DNA of 64,000 nucleotides from Brockia lithotrophica (GTDB lineage Bacteria; Bacillota; Bacilli; Thermicanales; DSM-22653). The position numbers were made by a program, and so were the translations under genes. Of this stretch, positions 17,162 through 25,615 are shown one piece after another. Location: assembly GCF_003633725.1 (NCBI RefSeq), contig NZ_RBIJ01000003.1, positions 1-64,000 of the forward strand. Reading direction: 5' to 3'. Below the pieces are notes generated by a model, which was not told where the DNA came from, did no database searches, and worked only from the letters and a program-made list of their open reading frames with translations. The stretch's first letter is position 1; every line of letters begins with the position of its first letter.

Positions 17162-17962
17162 TCAACCGGTTTCTCCCGTTCGAAGCTCGCGGACGGACCA
17201 CACGAGGACGACGGCGAACAAGAGGAACCAGATCAGATCTCCCCCTTTGGGGGCGAGCGGCCAGGCGAAGGGAAGGACGTCGGGCGAACGCGTGAGGACG
17301 CGCGCTAAGGCGTCGGCCAAAAGCACCGCACCGACGAACGCGTACCTTCTCCGAACCACGGCCGAGTAGAGGAGGACGGAGAGGGCGACGTCCCACACGT
17401 ACCAGAGGAGGGGAAAGAGGCCGTAGCGGTAGGCGAGGATCCAAGGAGATTCGACGAAGGCGCGAAGGAGTTCCGGCGGAAAGAGCCCCCAAAGGGCTTC
17501 CGGAGAGAGAGCCCCCGGGAGGCGGGAGCGAATCTCCCACGCCCGCCCGAAGTTCCAAAGCGTGGCGACGAAGGTGAGCTGGAGGAGGGACATCCCCCCG
17601 TAGCCTATCCCAAACGAAAGCGCCTCCGTAGGGGAACCCTCGAGCCGATCGCGCACGAGGACGAGGGTGCCTGCCCGCCCGAGGATACCGAAGAGGGCCA
17701 ACGTCCCGGCGAGGAGCGTCAACTCCAAGAGAGACCAGCCGCCGCTTACGGCCGTGAGGATTCCAAGGGAGCCGAAAAAGATCTGACGCGTGAAGATCTG
17801 GCCGAGCATGAGCGTGAAAAAGAAGTAGGCAAAGGCGCCGTAGCCCACGGCACCCCAGGAAAATCCCCGCGTCCGACCGAACCACAGCGCAGAACCGAAG
17901 AAAATCCCGAGAACGACCACGGGGACGGCGACGAGCGTCACCACCGTCGGAAGGGGAAGCAT
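17162..17962 (-). CDS. Polytopic membrane protein, possibly YhfC-like
   Basis: A 266-residue membrane protein with about seven to eight hydrophobic segments starting MLPLPTVVTLVAVPVVVLGI. Start ATG 17962 has GGAGG seven bases upstream; the frame continues further upstream without membrane character. The central SFGIGYGGMSLLQLTF resembles the G-x-G-x-GG-x-E motif of YhfC-type putative intramembrane proteases (DUF2324), but the glutamate of that motif is not there, so either the resemblance is chance or the protein has lost activity. It precedes uvrC with only 43 bases between, but no functional link is evident. Identification is tentative. Confidence 0.75.
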   Translation of the reverse strand: MLPLPTVVTLVAVPVVVLGIFFGSALWFGRTRGFSWGAVGYGAFAYFFFTLMLGQIFTRQIFFGSLGILTAVSGGWSLLELTLLAGTLALFGILGRAGTLVLVRDRLEGSPTEALSFGIGYGGMSLLQLTFVATLWNFGRAWEIRSRLPGALSPEALWGLFPPELLRAFVESPWILAYRYGLFPLLWYVWDVALSVLLYSAVVRRRYAFVGAVLLADALARVLTRSPDVLPFAWPLAPKGGDLIWFLLFAVVLVWSVRELRTGETG

Positions 17963-18144
17963 GGAACGTCCTCCGTTTCCGAACGTCGGAAAGTAAGGCG
18001 CAAATGCCGGCGGCACCTTCCGGGGGAAGGCCCCTCCAACAAGTATATCAAAGCGCCGGCGTGCCCTTCGGATGAGGCTCCCGTGCCGATTGCTTCCTGC
18101 CGAACCCGCGCGTCTCCCTCGCTTCCTTCTGCGGCAAAATGCGC

Positions 18145-18182
18145 GCGAAAAAACGCGACCGCGGGCTTCGTCGCCCGCGGTC
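18145..18182 (-). terminator. Terminator after acsA
   Basis: Minus-strand stem GACCGCGGGC / GCCCGCGGTC with a 6-base loop, followed by GCGTTTTTTCGCG. It lies 31 bases after the acsA stop. Confidence 0.85.
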
Positions 18183-18212
18183 AAACGTTCCTTTCCTCTC
18201 TTTCCCCTACCC

Positions 18213-19958
18213 TCAGTCCTCCAGCGTGGAGAGGTCGCCGGCGGGAAGCCCGAGCTCCCACGCCTTGAGGACGCGGCGGACGATCTTTCCGCTCCGCGTC
18301 TTGGGGAGCTTGTCGCGAAATTCGATTTCCCGCGGTACGGCGTGGGCGGAAAGGCCCTTCTTGACGAATTCCATGAGCTCCTTCTTGAGCTCTTCGCTCG
18401 GCTGGTAGCCCTCCCGAAGGACGACGAAGGCCTTGATGATCTCGCCGCGCTCCGGATCGGGCTTGCCGATGACGCCCGCCTCCATGACCGCCGGGTGCTC
18501 TACGAGCTTGCTCTCGATCTCGAAAGGACCGACGCGGTACCCTGAGGTTTTGATCACGTCGTCGGCACGACCGAGGAACCAGTAGTACCCGTCCTCGTCC
18601 TTCATAGCCACGTCGCCGGAGATGTACCAACCCGGGAAGCGGAAGTACTCCTGGTACTTGGCCTCGTTGTTCCACACCTTGCGGAACATGGACGGCCACG
18701 GCGTCTTGATGCAGAGGTTCCCAGGCGTGTTGGGCGGCAGCTCGTTCCCCTCGTCGTCGAGGATCCCGATCTCCACGCCGGGGATGGGTTTGCCCATGGA
18801 ACCCGGCTTGATCGGCAGGCAGGCGAAGTTCACGCAGATGTGGGCCCCCGTCTCCGTCATCCACCACGTGTCGTGGATCCGCTGCTTGTACACGCGGTAC
18901 CCCCAGCGGACAACCTCGGGGTTAAGGGGTTCTCCGACGCTCAGGACGTGGCGCAGCGAGCTCAGGTCGTACTTCTTGGCGACTTCCTCTCCGGCGCCCA
19001 TGAGCATGCGGAAGGCCGTCGGAGCGCTGTACCAAACGGTGACGCGGTACTTCTCGATCGTAGAGTACCAGTCGTCCGGGCTGAAGCGCCCGCCGCGGAC
19101 GAGGTTGGTCGCCCCGTTGAGCCACGGCGCAAAGATCCCGTAGCTCGTACCCGTCACCCATCCGGGGTCGGCGGTCGTCCAGTAGACGTCCTCTTCCTTG
19201 AGGTCGAGTACCCACTTCCCCGTGATGTACTGCTGGATCATCGCGTTGTGCACGTGGTAGATCCCCTTGGGCTTGCCCGTCGTGCCCGAGGAGTAGTGGA
19301 GGATCATCCCGTCTTCCCGCGTGAGCCACACAGGTTCGAAGTCCCGCGGCGCCTTGGCGACGAGTTCCTCGTAGTGGTAGAACTTGGTCTTGCCGTCGGA
19401 AGGCGGAAGGTCCTTGGCGCCGACGACGATCACGTGCTCGAGATCGGGAAGATCGCGGTAGGGTACGCGCGGCAGGAGTTCGGCGTTCGTAATGAGGGCC
19501 TTGGCGCCGCTGTCCATGAGGCGGTCCTTGACAGCGGTTTCCATAAACGCCTCGAAGAGGGGACCGGCCACGAGTCCCGCCTTGATGATCCCGAGGATCC
19601 CGACGTAGAGCTCCGGCGAGCGGGGCAGGAACGTAAAGACGCGATCTCCCTTCTCAAGGCCGAGGGAGGTGAGGGCCGCGGCGACGCGCGCGGTGTGCTC
19701 CTTCATCTCGGCAAACGTGTACTTTACCTCGCGCTCGCGGTCCACGTAGATGAGGGCGACCTTGTTCTTCCGCCAAGATTCGGCGTGGCGGTCGATCGCT
19801 TCGTAGGCCATGTTCACCTTGCCCGTGTGGTACCAGGTGAACTCCTTTTCCACGTCTTCCCACTTAAACGTCCGACGCGCCTCTTCGTAGTCCTTGAGGT
19901 TGGGGTTGGGATTTTCGGGCAGGAGAATTTCCTCCCCCTGTCGGAGCTCCTGTACCAT
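18213..19958 (-). CDS. acsA: Acetyl-CoA synthetase (AMP-forming)
   Basis: Activates acetate to acetyl-CoA through an acetyl-adenylate. 581 residues, the short Gram-positive AcsA type (Bacillus AcsA is 572). Motifs in order: ATP loop LHYSSGTTGKPKGI, TTADPGWVTGTSYGI (acetate pocket with the tryptophan region), DTWWMTETGAHICVNF, the hinge GYYWFLGRADDVIKTSGYRV and near the C-terminus the catalytic lysine in LPKTRSGKIVRRVLKA, the site usually controlled by acetylation. Start ATG 19958 after GGGAGGCGAAAGG. It has its own promoter at 19998-20026 and a terminator downstream. Directly upstream on the same strand are an acetate symporter and its partner, giving an acetate import and activation pair. 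Confidence 0.95.
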   Translation of the reverse strand: MVQELRQGEEILLPENPNPNLKDYEEARRTFKWEDVEKEFTWYHTGKVNMAYEAIDRHAESWRKNKVALIYVDREREVKYTFAEMKEHTARVAAALTSLGLEKGDRVFTFLPRSPELYVGILGIIKAGLVAGPLFEAFMETAVKDRLMDSGAKALITNAELLPRVPYRDLPDLEHVIVVGAKDLPPSDGKTKFYHYEELVAKAPRDFEPVWLTREDGMILHYSSGTTGKPKGIYHVHNAMIQQYITGKWVLDLKEEDVYWTTADPGWVTGTSYGIFAPWLNGATNLVRGGRFSPDDWYSTIEKYRVTVWYSAPTAFRMLMGAGEEVAKKYDLSSLRHVLSVGEPLNPEVVRWGYRVYKQRIHDTWWMTETGAHICVNFACLPIKPGSMGKPIPGVEIGILDDEGNELPPNTPGNLCIKTPWPSMFRKVWNNEAKYQEYFRFPGWYISGDVAMKDEDGYYWFLGRADDVIKTSGYRVGPFEIESKLVEHPAVMEAGVIGKPDPERGEIIKAFVVLREGYQPSEELKKELMEFVKKGLSAHAVPREIEFRDKLPKTRSGKIVRRVLKAWELGLPAGDLSTLED

Positions 19959-19997
19959 CGCACCTTTCGCCTCCCGTGAGCTGTTTCGGATACGAAA

Positions 19998-20026
19998 AAC
20001 TTAGCACAACTGCCCGACCCATGCAA
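19998..20026 (-). promoter_or_regulatory. Sigma-A promoter for acsA
   Basis: Minus strand TTGCAT, 17 bases ending TGC, TAAGTT; an extended -10. It allows acsA to be expressed apart from the symporter operon. Confidence 0.6.
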
Positions 20027-20088
20027 AGGGTCCGTCGAGGCAAATTTTTGAACCCTTGTACCTTCTCGGCTCCGGCGCTCCTTCGGCT

Positions 20089-21618
20089 TCACTCGGCCCC
20101 GACGCCTGTGTTCGCCCGAAACACGAGCTCGTCGTATTGGGCGGAGTATTCGGTTTCCGGCCGCGTGGCCAGGCTCACGAGCACGGAGGCGAGAAATCCG
20201 ACGGGAATGCTCACGATGGCAGGGTTGGAGAGGGGAAAGAGGGCTCCCTTGCCCATCACGTTCGGGCCTACGAGCACCAGCCCCACGGCGGTGGCGAGAC
20301 CGGCGAGCATGCCCGCGAGAGCCCCCGCCGTGTTGAATCGCTTCCAGTAGAGGGAGAGGAGGATCGCGGGCAAGTTCGCGCTTGCCGCCACGGCAAAGGC
20401 GAGCCCGACGAGGTGGGCGACGTTTTGCCCCTTGGCGGCGATTCCGATCAAAATGGACAGCCCGCCGATGGCGAGGGCCGTATACCGGGCGACGAGAAAC
20501 TGCTTCCGTTCGTCCACCTTTCCACCGCGGATCACGTTTGTGTAGATGTCGTGGGCGAACGCCCCGGAAGCGGCGATCACGAGGCCGGCCACGACGGCCA
20601 CGATCGTCGCGAAGGAAACGGCGGCGATGGCCGACATGAAGAGCTCCCCGGCGAAGCTCCCCTGTCCGCCCCCGAGGACGAGGGCGAGGAGCGGAGCGGC
20701 CATGTTGCCGCCCTTATCGGCGGCCTTGATCTGTTCGGGTCCCACGAGCACCATGGCGCCGAAGCCGACGTAGGTGATGAGGAGGTAGAAGACGCCGATC
20801 ACGCCCATCGCCCAGAGAACGCTCTTGCGGGCGTCTTGTGCCGTGGGGACGGTGTAGAAGCGAATGAGGATGTGGGGCAGTCCCGCCGTGCCGAGGACGA
20901 GGGCGAGGCCGAGGGAGAGGAGGTCGATGGGGTTCTTGTACAGCACGCCAGGGTTCAGGTACTGGGGACCGTACTTTTCCGCGACCTGTCGGAAAAGCTC
21001 GGAGGGGTTGAAATGGAAGGCAAAGCCCACGAGGAGGACGAGGAGAATCGTCCCTGTGAGGAGGAGGACGGCCTTGACGATCTGCACCCAACTCGTGGCG
21101 AGCATTCCGCCAAACACGACGTAGACCACCATGAGCACGCCGACGATGAAGACCGCCCACTCGTAGGGGATCCCGATGAGGAGCTGAATGATCGACCCGG
21201 CGCCTACCATCTGCGCCACGAGGTAAAAGGTGCTGATCGTGATCGTCACAAGGGCCGCCGCGCTCCGAACGGGACGGGCGTTGAGACGAAAGGCGAGCAT
21301 GTCGGCGACGGTGAACTTTCCGGAATTCCGCAGGGGTTCGGCGACGAGGTAGAGGACGACGATGTACCCCATGAGGAACCCGATGGCGTAGAGGAACCCG
21401 TCGTAGCCGTTTAAGGCCACGAGGCCGGCGATTCCAAGAAACGACGCGGCGCTCAGGTAATCCCCGGCGATGGCCAAACCGTTTTGCCAGCTCGTGAGCG
21501 ATCGCCCCGCGGCGTAAAACTCGCTCGTGCTCCGCACGCGCTGGGCCGCCCAATACGTGATGTAGAGCGTGAGAAAGATGATCCCCAAGAAGAGCAAAAC
21601 CCCCAAAACGTGGGCCAT
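20089..21618 (-). CDS. actP: Cation/acetate symporter (ActP-like, SSS family)
   Basis: A sodium:solute symporter of 509 residues with about 13 transmembrane segments. Family signs: YWAAQRVRSTSEFYAAGRSL after the first helix, QNGLAIAGDYLSAASFLGIA (the substrate/sodium segment of monocarboxylate SSS members), LGTAGLPHILIRFYTVP, and the ASGAFAHDIYTNVIRGG loop typical of the ActP/YwcA group. Start ATG 21618 with GGGAGGAG upstream. The preceding gene is a DUF485 protein, the usual companion of these symporters, and acsA follows, supporting acetate or a similar short monocarboxylate as substrate. Promoter lies before the DUF485 gene. Confidence 0.92.
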   Translation of the reverse strand: MAHVLGVLLFLGIIFLTLYITYWAAQRVRSTSEFYAAGRSLTSWQNGLAIAGDYLSAASFLGIAGLVALNGYDGFLYAIGFLMGYIVVLYLVAEPLRNSGKFTVADMLAFRLNARPVRSAAALVTITISTFYLVAQMVGAGSIIQLLIGIPYEWAVFIVGVLMVVYVVFGGMLATSWVQIVKAVLLLTGTILLVLLVGFAFHFNPSELFRQVAEKYGPQYLNPGVLYKNPIDLLSLGLALVLGTAGLPHILIRFYTVPTAQDARKSVLWAMGVIGVFYLLITYVGFGAMVLVGPEQIKAADKGGNMAAPLLALVLGGGQGSFAGELFMSAIAAVSFATIVAVVAGLVIAASGAFAHDIYTNVIRGGKVDERKQFLVARYTALAIGGLSILIGIAAKGQNVAHLVGLAFAVAASANLPAILLSLYWKRFNTAGALAGMLAGLATAVGLVLVGPNVMGKGALFPLSNPAIVSIPVGFLASVLVSLATRPETEYSAQYDELVFRANTGVGAE

Positions 21619-21728
21619 GCGCCTCGCTCCTCCCTTTTGCGCTTCGGTGCGTTTGCCTTCGTCACGCGGACCTTCCGCCGTCGACCCAAACAAAGGAAAC
21701 CGTTTTCCCGGCGACTTGCCCTACCTGC

Positions 21729-22094
21729 TCACCGCGCGGCCTCGGCCGAAGGAGCCGCAGTCGCTTCGGAAAGCGCGGAAGCGGTCCCCGACGCGCCGTT
21801 CGTAGCCTTCTCGGCAAAGGCCCGCGCATCGCGGTCGAATCCCCGGGAGAGTACGACGTACACGTAGGCGAGCCCCCAGGCTACGAGGTAGTAGAGAAGC
21901 CCGAAGGCGTAGCCAAAGGTGACGAACCCGAGGACGTACTTCGCCATGAGCGGCTTGGCGTACCCCGCGAAGATGGGGAGGAGCATGTAAAACACGAGGA
22001 AGAGGACGACCACCGTCCAGAGGACGAAGACCTTTTTGCGCAGGAACGTCCGAAATTTCGGGTCCTCCGCAATTTGCGCCACAGAGGGACGCAT
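21729..22094 (-). CDS. DUF485 membrane protein, partner of the acetate symporter
   Basis: A 121-residue protein with two transmembrane segments (VFVLWTVVVLFLVFYMLLPI and LGFVTFGYAFGLLYYLV), preceded by the DUF485 signature IAEDPKFRTFLRKK and ending in an alanine-rich tail. YjcH of E. coli, encoded beside actP and acs, belongs to the same family. Start ATG 22094 is chosen because AGGAGGTGG stands eight bases before it; a longer frame begins nine codons upstream. First gene of a two-gene unit with the symporter. Confidence 0.88.
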   Translation of the reverse strand: MRPSVAQIAEDPKFRTFLRKKVFVLWTVVVLFLVFYMLLPIFAGYAKPLMAKYVLGFVTFGYAFGLLYYLVAWGLAYVYVVLSRGFDRDARAFAEKATNGASGTASALSEATAAPSAEAAR

Positions 22095-22145
22095 GTACAC
22101 AGCCACCTCCTGTACCAGCACGTTGTATAACAGAAGTTTGGCGTT

Positions 22146-22174
22146 ATTCTACAGGACGCTCCGGGAAAACGCAA
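22146..22174 (-). promoter_or_regulatory. Sigma-A promoter for the DUF485-actP unit
   Basis: Minus strand TTGCGT, 17 bases, TAGAAT, about 50 bases before the start codon and just after the terminator of the thioredoxin gene. Confidence 0.7.
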
Positions 22175-22177
22175 GAG

Positions 22178-22222
22178 GGGGCAAAAAATACAGCATCCCG
22201 GCAGCAAATTCGCTGCCGGGAT
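22178..22222 (-). terminator. Terminator after the thioredoxin gene
   Basis: Perfect 11-bp stem ATCCCGGCAGC / GCTGCCGGGAT around AAATTC, followed on the minus strand by GCTGTATTTTTTGCC. Confidence 0.85.
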
Positions 22223-22291
22223 AGAAAACAAATTTACCGTAAAATGCGTGTAAAAAGTACGACGCCGCTACGGCCGCTTCCGCGGGGACGC

Positions 22292-22729
22292 TCAGGGATG
22301 GCCGACGATACGGGTCAAAAATGTCCGCACCTCGTCTTCGGGGTGGTACCCGAGGAGCTTCCCTCGCACGGTTCCGTGGGAGTACACGTACAGGGCGGGA
22401 ACGGCGTACACGACGTACCGCTCGGCGACGGCCGGGCCGCGGTCGACGTCGTGTCGGACGAACTTGCACTTCCCGGAGGAGAGAAGGGGCTCTACCGCCC
22501 TCCGGACGACCTCGGAAAACATGCGGCAGGGAATGCACCACGCCGTGGAAAACTCCACGACGCACCACCCCGGAAAGTCCTCCACTTCGCGGGAAAAGCT
22601 CTCGTCCGTAGTTTCGACGGGCGTTGCCCGATCCTCCGCCCCTTCTCCCCCGCCGATCGCGCCCGACAAGCCCCTCCCCCCCTTCCCAAGCGTTCCCGCA
22701 GACGTGCCGGTCAGACACGTTTGGGACAT
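22292..22729 (-). CDS. Thioredoxin-fold protein with an N-terminal extension
   Basis: A 145-residue thioredoxin-like protein. From about residue 41 it follows the thioredoxin fold: WCVVEFSTAWCIPCRMFSEV holds the redox pair Cys-Ile-Pro-Cys (usual thioredoxin is CGPC), then FVRHDVDRGPAVAERYVVYA and the cis-proline VPALYVYSHGTVRGKLLGY. The first 40 residues are glycine-rich and not part of the fold. ATG 22729 is the only obvious start and overlaps the upstream thiamine-binding gene by 19 bases; the ribosome site is poor. A terminator follows. Probably a general thiol-disulfide reductant; CIPC suggests a different redox potential from standard thioredoxin. Confidence 0.8.
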   Translation of the reverse strand: MSQTCLTGTSAGTLGKGGRGLSGAIGGGEGAEDRATPVETTDESFSREVEDFPGWCVVEFSTAWCIPCRMFSEVVRRAVEPLLSSGKCKFVRHDVDRGPAVAERYVVYAVPALYVYSHGTVRGKLLGYHPEDEVRTFLTRIVGHP

Positions 22730-22968
22730 ACGTTGCTCATCGTCGTCACGAGCACGATCCGTCGGCCATCCGCCGCAAAGGAAAAAAGTTCGCGCACGGC
22801 GCGCCAAACGAGATCCGCATCCCCCGCGATGAGCGTGCTCATGGGCCCCACCTCGACGCGCAGCCCCTGACCTTCGTAGGAATGCAAAAGATCGATCGCC
22901 TGCCAGATCACCGCCCCATAGTCTTCTTCGGCGAGCGGGTAGAGCTGGAGTTGTGCGGAAATCTCCAC
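22711..22968 (-). CDS. Thiamine-binding protein of the MTH1187/YqgV family
   Basis: An 85-residue protein with the ferredoxin-like fold of PF01910 (YqgV in Bacillus), which binds thiamine or pyrimidine precursors. It begins EISAQLQLYPLAEEDYGAVI and has the conserved VEVGPMSTLIAGDADLVWRA followed by IVLVTTMSNVCPK; the MST and the glycine-proline turn are family hallmarks. GTG 22968 follows GGAAGGAACC. Its 3' end overlaps the thioredoxin gene. No thiamine synthesis gene or THI box is visible nearby. Confidence 0.8.
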   Translation of the reverse strand: MEISAQLQLYPLAEEDYGAVIWQAIDLLHSYEGQGLRVEVGPMSTLIAGDADLVWRAVRELFSFAADGRRIVLVTTMSNVCPKRV

Positions 22969-23106
22969 GGTTCCTTCCCCCTTGGTACGCGCTTCGGTGT
23001 AAAGCAGCTCCCCTTCCGCTGCGGGGCAAGGGAAGCCTGACCAAGACCTCAGGTCCTGCGACGACAGGAAGGCAAAGAATCTCCCGTTCCCCCGTTCGGA
23101 GAGACC

Positions 23107-25602
23107 TTACGGGCCGAGTTCGACGACCGTCGCGCCTTCGCCGCCCTCTCCCTCCCCGCCGGCGCGAAAGGCCCGGACGTACGCGAGCTCCCGTAGGCGT
23201 TCCCGCACGGCCCGGCGAAGGGCCCCCGTTCCGAGTCCGTGGATCACGCGCACGCGCGCATATCCGGCGAGAAGGGCGCGGTCGAGGTAGTGTTCCAAAG
23301 CGTCCAACGCCTCTTCCACGGTCATTCCCCGAAGGTCGAGCTCGGGAGGAACCGCGGCGTCCGCCCGAAGAACGTTCCCGCCCGCCTCGTCGCCTTGTCC
23401 TTCGCGGGGGGGACGCCCCTTCCGACCGAAAACGGGCGACGGTTCGCCGCCGCCTCCTGTGGGCACGCTCACGACCTCCTCCGGCGCGACGCCGATGCGC
23501 AGAGAGCCGGCGCGGACGACGAGTTCCCGCGGGGTGACCCGGACCACTTCCGCCTGGAGGTTGTAGCGAGGAAGGAAGACGCGGTCCCCGGGACGGAAGG
23601 GCCGCTCTTCCCCGTTCCCCCGTTCGGCCGCACGGGTTCTTTCGCTTCCCGCATCGTCCCCCGTTTGCCCCTCGGAGAATTCCGGCGGAAGCGCCTCCTC
23701 CCGCAGGGCGAGGCGGCGGTAAGCCGCCTCGGCCGCACGCAAGAGTTCTCCCGCCCGCGCTTTGGAACCCCCGCCTTCCCGCGCACCCTGCGCAAAGGAA
23801 GCGTGGCGGGAAAGTTCGTCGCGGAGTTCGCGCAGCTCCCGAAGGATCGCGCGGGCCTCGTTGCGCGCCCGGCGCAAGTACTCTTCCGCCTGCGCCCTCG
23901 CCTCGGCGAGAATCCGCTCGCGTTCGCGGCGGAAGTCCTCCCGCTCGCGCCGCAACGCCTCGAGTTCCGCCGCGTATCGGGCGCGCAGGGCTTCCGCCTC
24001 TTCCCGCGCGCGTTCGTGGTCGGCTCGGGCACGCTCCAGCTCCGCGATGCGCTCCCCCAAGAGCTCTCGCCCGGCCCGGAGGTACCGCTCTGCGGCGGCG
24101 AGGATCTCCTCGTCCAGCCCCAAACGCCGGGCAATCGTAAGGGCGTGGCTTTCGCCAGGGATGCCTATGCGCAGTTCGTAGGTAGGGCGAAGCGTCTCGA
24201 GGTCGAAGGAGACGCTGGCGTTTACGATTCCCGGGCGGGAAAGGGCATAGGCCTTGAGTTCGCCGTAGTGCGTCGTGGCGACAACGTGGGTCCCCCGGGC
24301 GAGGAGGGCGTCGAGGATTGCCTGGGCGAGGGCGGCCCCTTCCGCCGGGTCGGTCCCCGCCCCGATCTCGTCCAAGAGGACGAGGCTGTTCCCCGTCGCC
24401 CGCCGGAGGATTTCCACGAGGTGCCCCATGTGCGCGGAAAACGTAGACAGGTTTTGCTCAAGGCTTTGCTCGTCGCCGATGTCCGCGTAAATCCCGTCGA
24501 AGACGGGGAGCTCCGCCTCCCGGGCCGGTACGAAGAGGCCGGACTGCGCCATCGCCGCAAAGATCCCGACTGTCTTCAGGGTGACGGTCTTGCCCCCCGT
24601 GTTCGGTCCCGTGAGGAGGAGCGCCCGTACCCCCTCGGGAAACACGATGTCGTTGGCTACGGCCTCCGCGGAGGGCAAAAAGGGATGCCGGGCGCCCCGA
24701 AGCGCGATGCGCCCCCGCGGCCGCAAGGTAGGTCGAGTGGCGCGGAGCTCCGCCGCATAACGCGCCCGCGCAAAGATCGCATCCAGGGCGCCCAGCGCCT
24801 CGTGGGAGGCGAGGAGTTCGCGGGCGTGTGCGCCCGCCTTACGACTCAGCCGGCGGAGGATCCGTTCGATCTCCCGCGCCTCTTCGGCGACGAGCGCTTG
24901 CCTTTTGTCTCCCAGGGAGACCACACTCTCCGGTTCGACGAAGAGGGTGTAGCCGGATTGGGAGACGTCGACGATCCGCCCACCGAAGACGGGGGCCGAG
25001 CCGCTCTTCACGGGAAGGACGGGGCGGCCCGCGCGGAAGGCGATTACGGGTTCTTGGAGGTGCTGGCGAAATTCGGGATTCCGCACGTAGTCCTGCAGGA
25101 TCTCCCGCACGCGGGCGTCGAGTTCCCGCAGACGACGGCGAATCTCGAGAAGGTCGTCCGAGGCGCGGTCGAGGACCTCTCCGCGCTCGTCAAACACCCA
25201 TTCTATCTCCTCGACGAGTGCGGGGAGAGAGGCGAGGCGCTCGGCGTACGCCAAAAGGTGTGAAAGCGGCCGCTCGCGGGAAACTTCGGTGAGGGCGCGG
25301 CGGAGCCGCTCCGCGGCGCGGAGGTGCGCGCGCAAGGCGAGAAACGCCTCGGGGGGGAGGACGCCCCCCTTCTCCGCCCGCACCACCCACGGACGAATGT
25401 CCGTTACGCCGGAAAGGGAGGGGACTTTAGGGAGGCAAGCGAGCGCCTCTTCGGTCTCCGCGAGGCGGCGTACGGCTTCCCCGGCATCCGTCGTGGGAAG
25501 GAGTTCTTCGACGATGCGTCGTCCCATCGGCGTGTCCGCCAGTTCGGCGACGCGCGCGCGCAGGCGATCGAATTCGAGGCGTTCCAGCTCGCGCACCTCC
25601 AC
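23107..25602 (-). CDS. mutS2: Endonuclease MutS2
   Basis: MutS-like ATPase that acts on branched or recombination intermediates and, in Bacillus, on collided ribosomes. 831 residues. It has the MutS core without mismatch-binding domain I: Walker A LLLTGPNTGGKTVTLKT (about 340), ABC signature region LSTFSAHMGHL, Walker B SLVLLDEIGAGTDP and TTHYGELKAYA. A long coiled coil (EALRREREDFRRERE) leads to a KOW-like segment and the C-terminal Smr nuclease domain with ELDLRGMTVEEALDALE and IHGLGTGALR. Start set at GTG 25602 because GGAGG is eight bases away; GTG 25611 would sit inside that site. Coupled to the preceding methyltransferase. Confidence 0.95.
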   Translation of the reverse strand: MEVRELERLEFDRLRARVAELADTPMGRRIVEELLPTTDAGEAVRRLAETEEALACLPKVPSLSGVTDIRPWVVRAEKGGVLPPEAFLALRAHLRAAERLRRALTEVSRERPLSHLLAYAERLASLPALVEEIEWVFDERGEVLDRASDDLLEIRRRLRELDARVREILQDYVRNPEFRQHLQEPVIAFRAGRPVLPVKSGSAPVFGGRIVDVSQSGYTLFVEPESVVSLGDKRQALVAEEAREIERILRRLSRKAGAHARELLASHEALGALDAIFARARYAAELRATRPTLRPRGRIALRGARHPFLPSAEAVANDIVFPEGVRALLLTGPNTGGKTVTLKTVGIFAAMAQSGLFVPAREAELPVFDGIYADIGDEQSLEQNLSTFSAHMGHLVEILRRATGNSLVLLDEIGAGTDPAEGAALAQAILDALLARGTHVVATTHYGELKAYALSRPGIVNASVSFDLETLRPTYELRIGIPGESHALTIARRLGLDEEILAAAERYLRAGRELLGERIAELERARADHERAREEAEALRARYAAELEALRREREDFRRERERILAEARAQAEEYLRRARNEARAILRELRELRDELSRHASFAQGAREGGGSKARAGELLRAAEAAYRRLALREEALPPEFSEGQTGDDAGSERTRAAERGNGEERPFRPGDRVFLPRYNLQAEVVRVTPRELVVRAGSLRIGVAPEEVVSVPTGGGGEPSPVFGRKGRPPREGQGDEAGGNVLRADAAVPPELDLRGMTVEEALDALEHYLDRALLAGYARVRVIHGLGTGALRRAVRERLRELAYVRAFRAGGEGEGGEGATVVELGP

Positions 25603-25615
25603 CGCGCTCACCTCC

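Noticed and set aside
20056-21414. 450-codon plus-strand frame opposite actP
   Set aside because: Antisense of a 13-helix transporter; the text is His/Glu/Asp-rich and meaningless, a common mirror of hydrophobic genes in GC-rich DNA.
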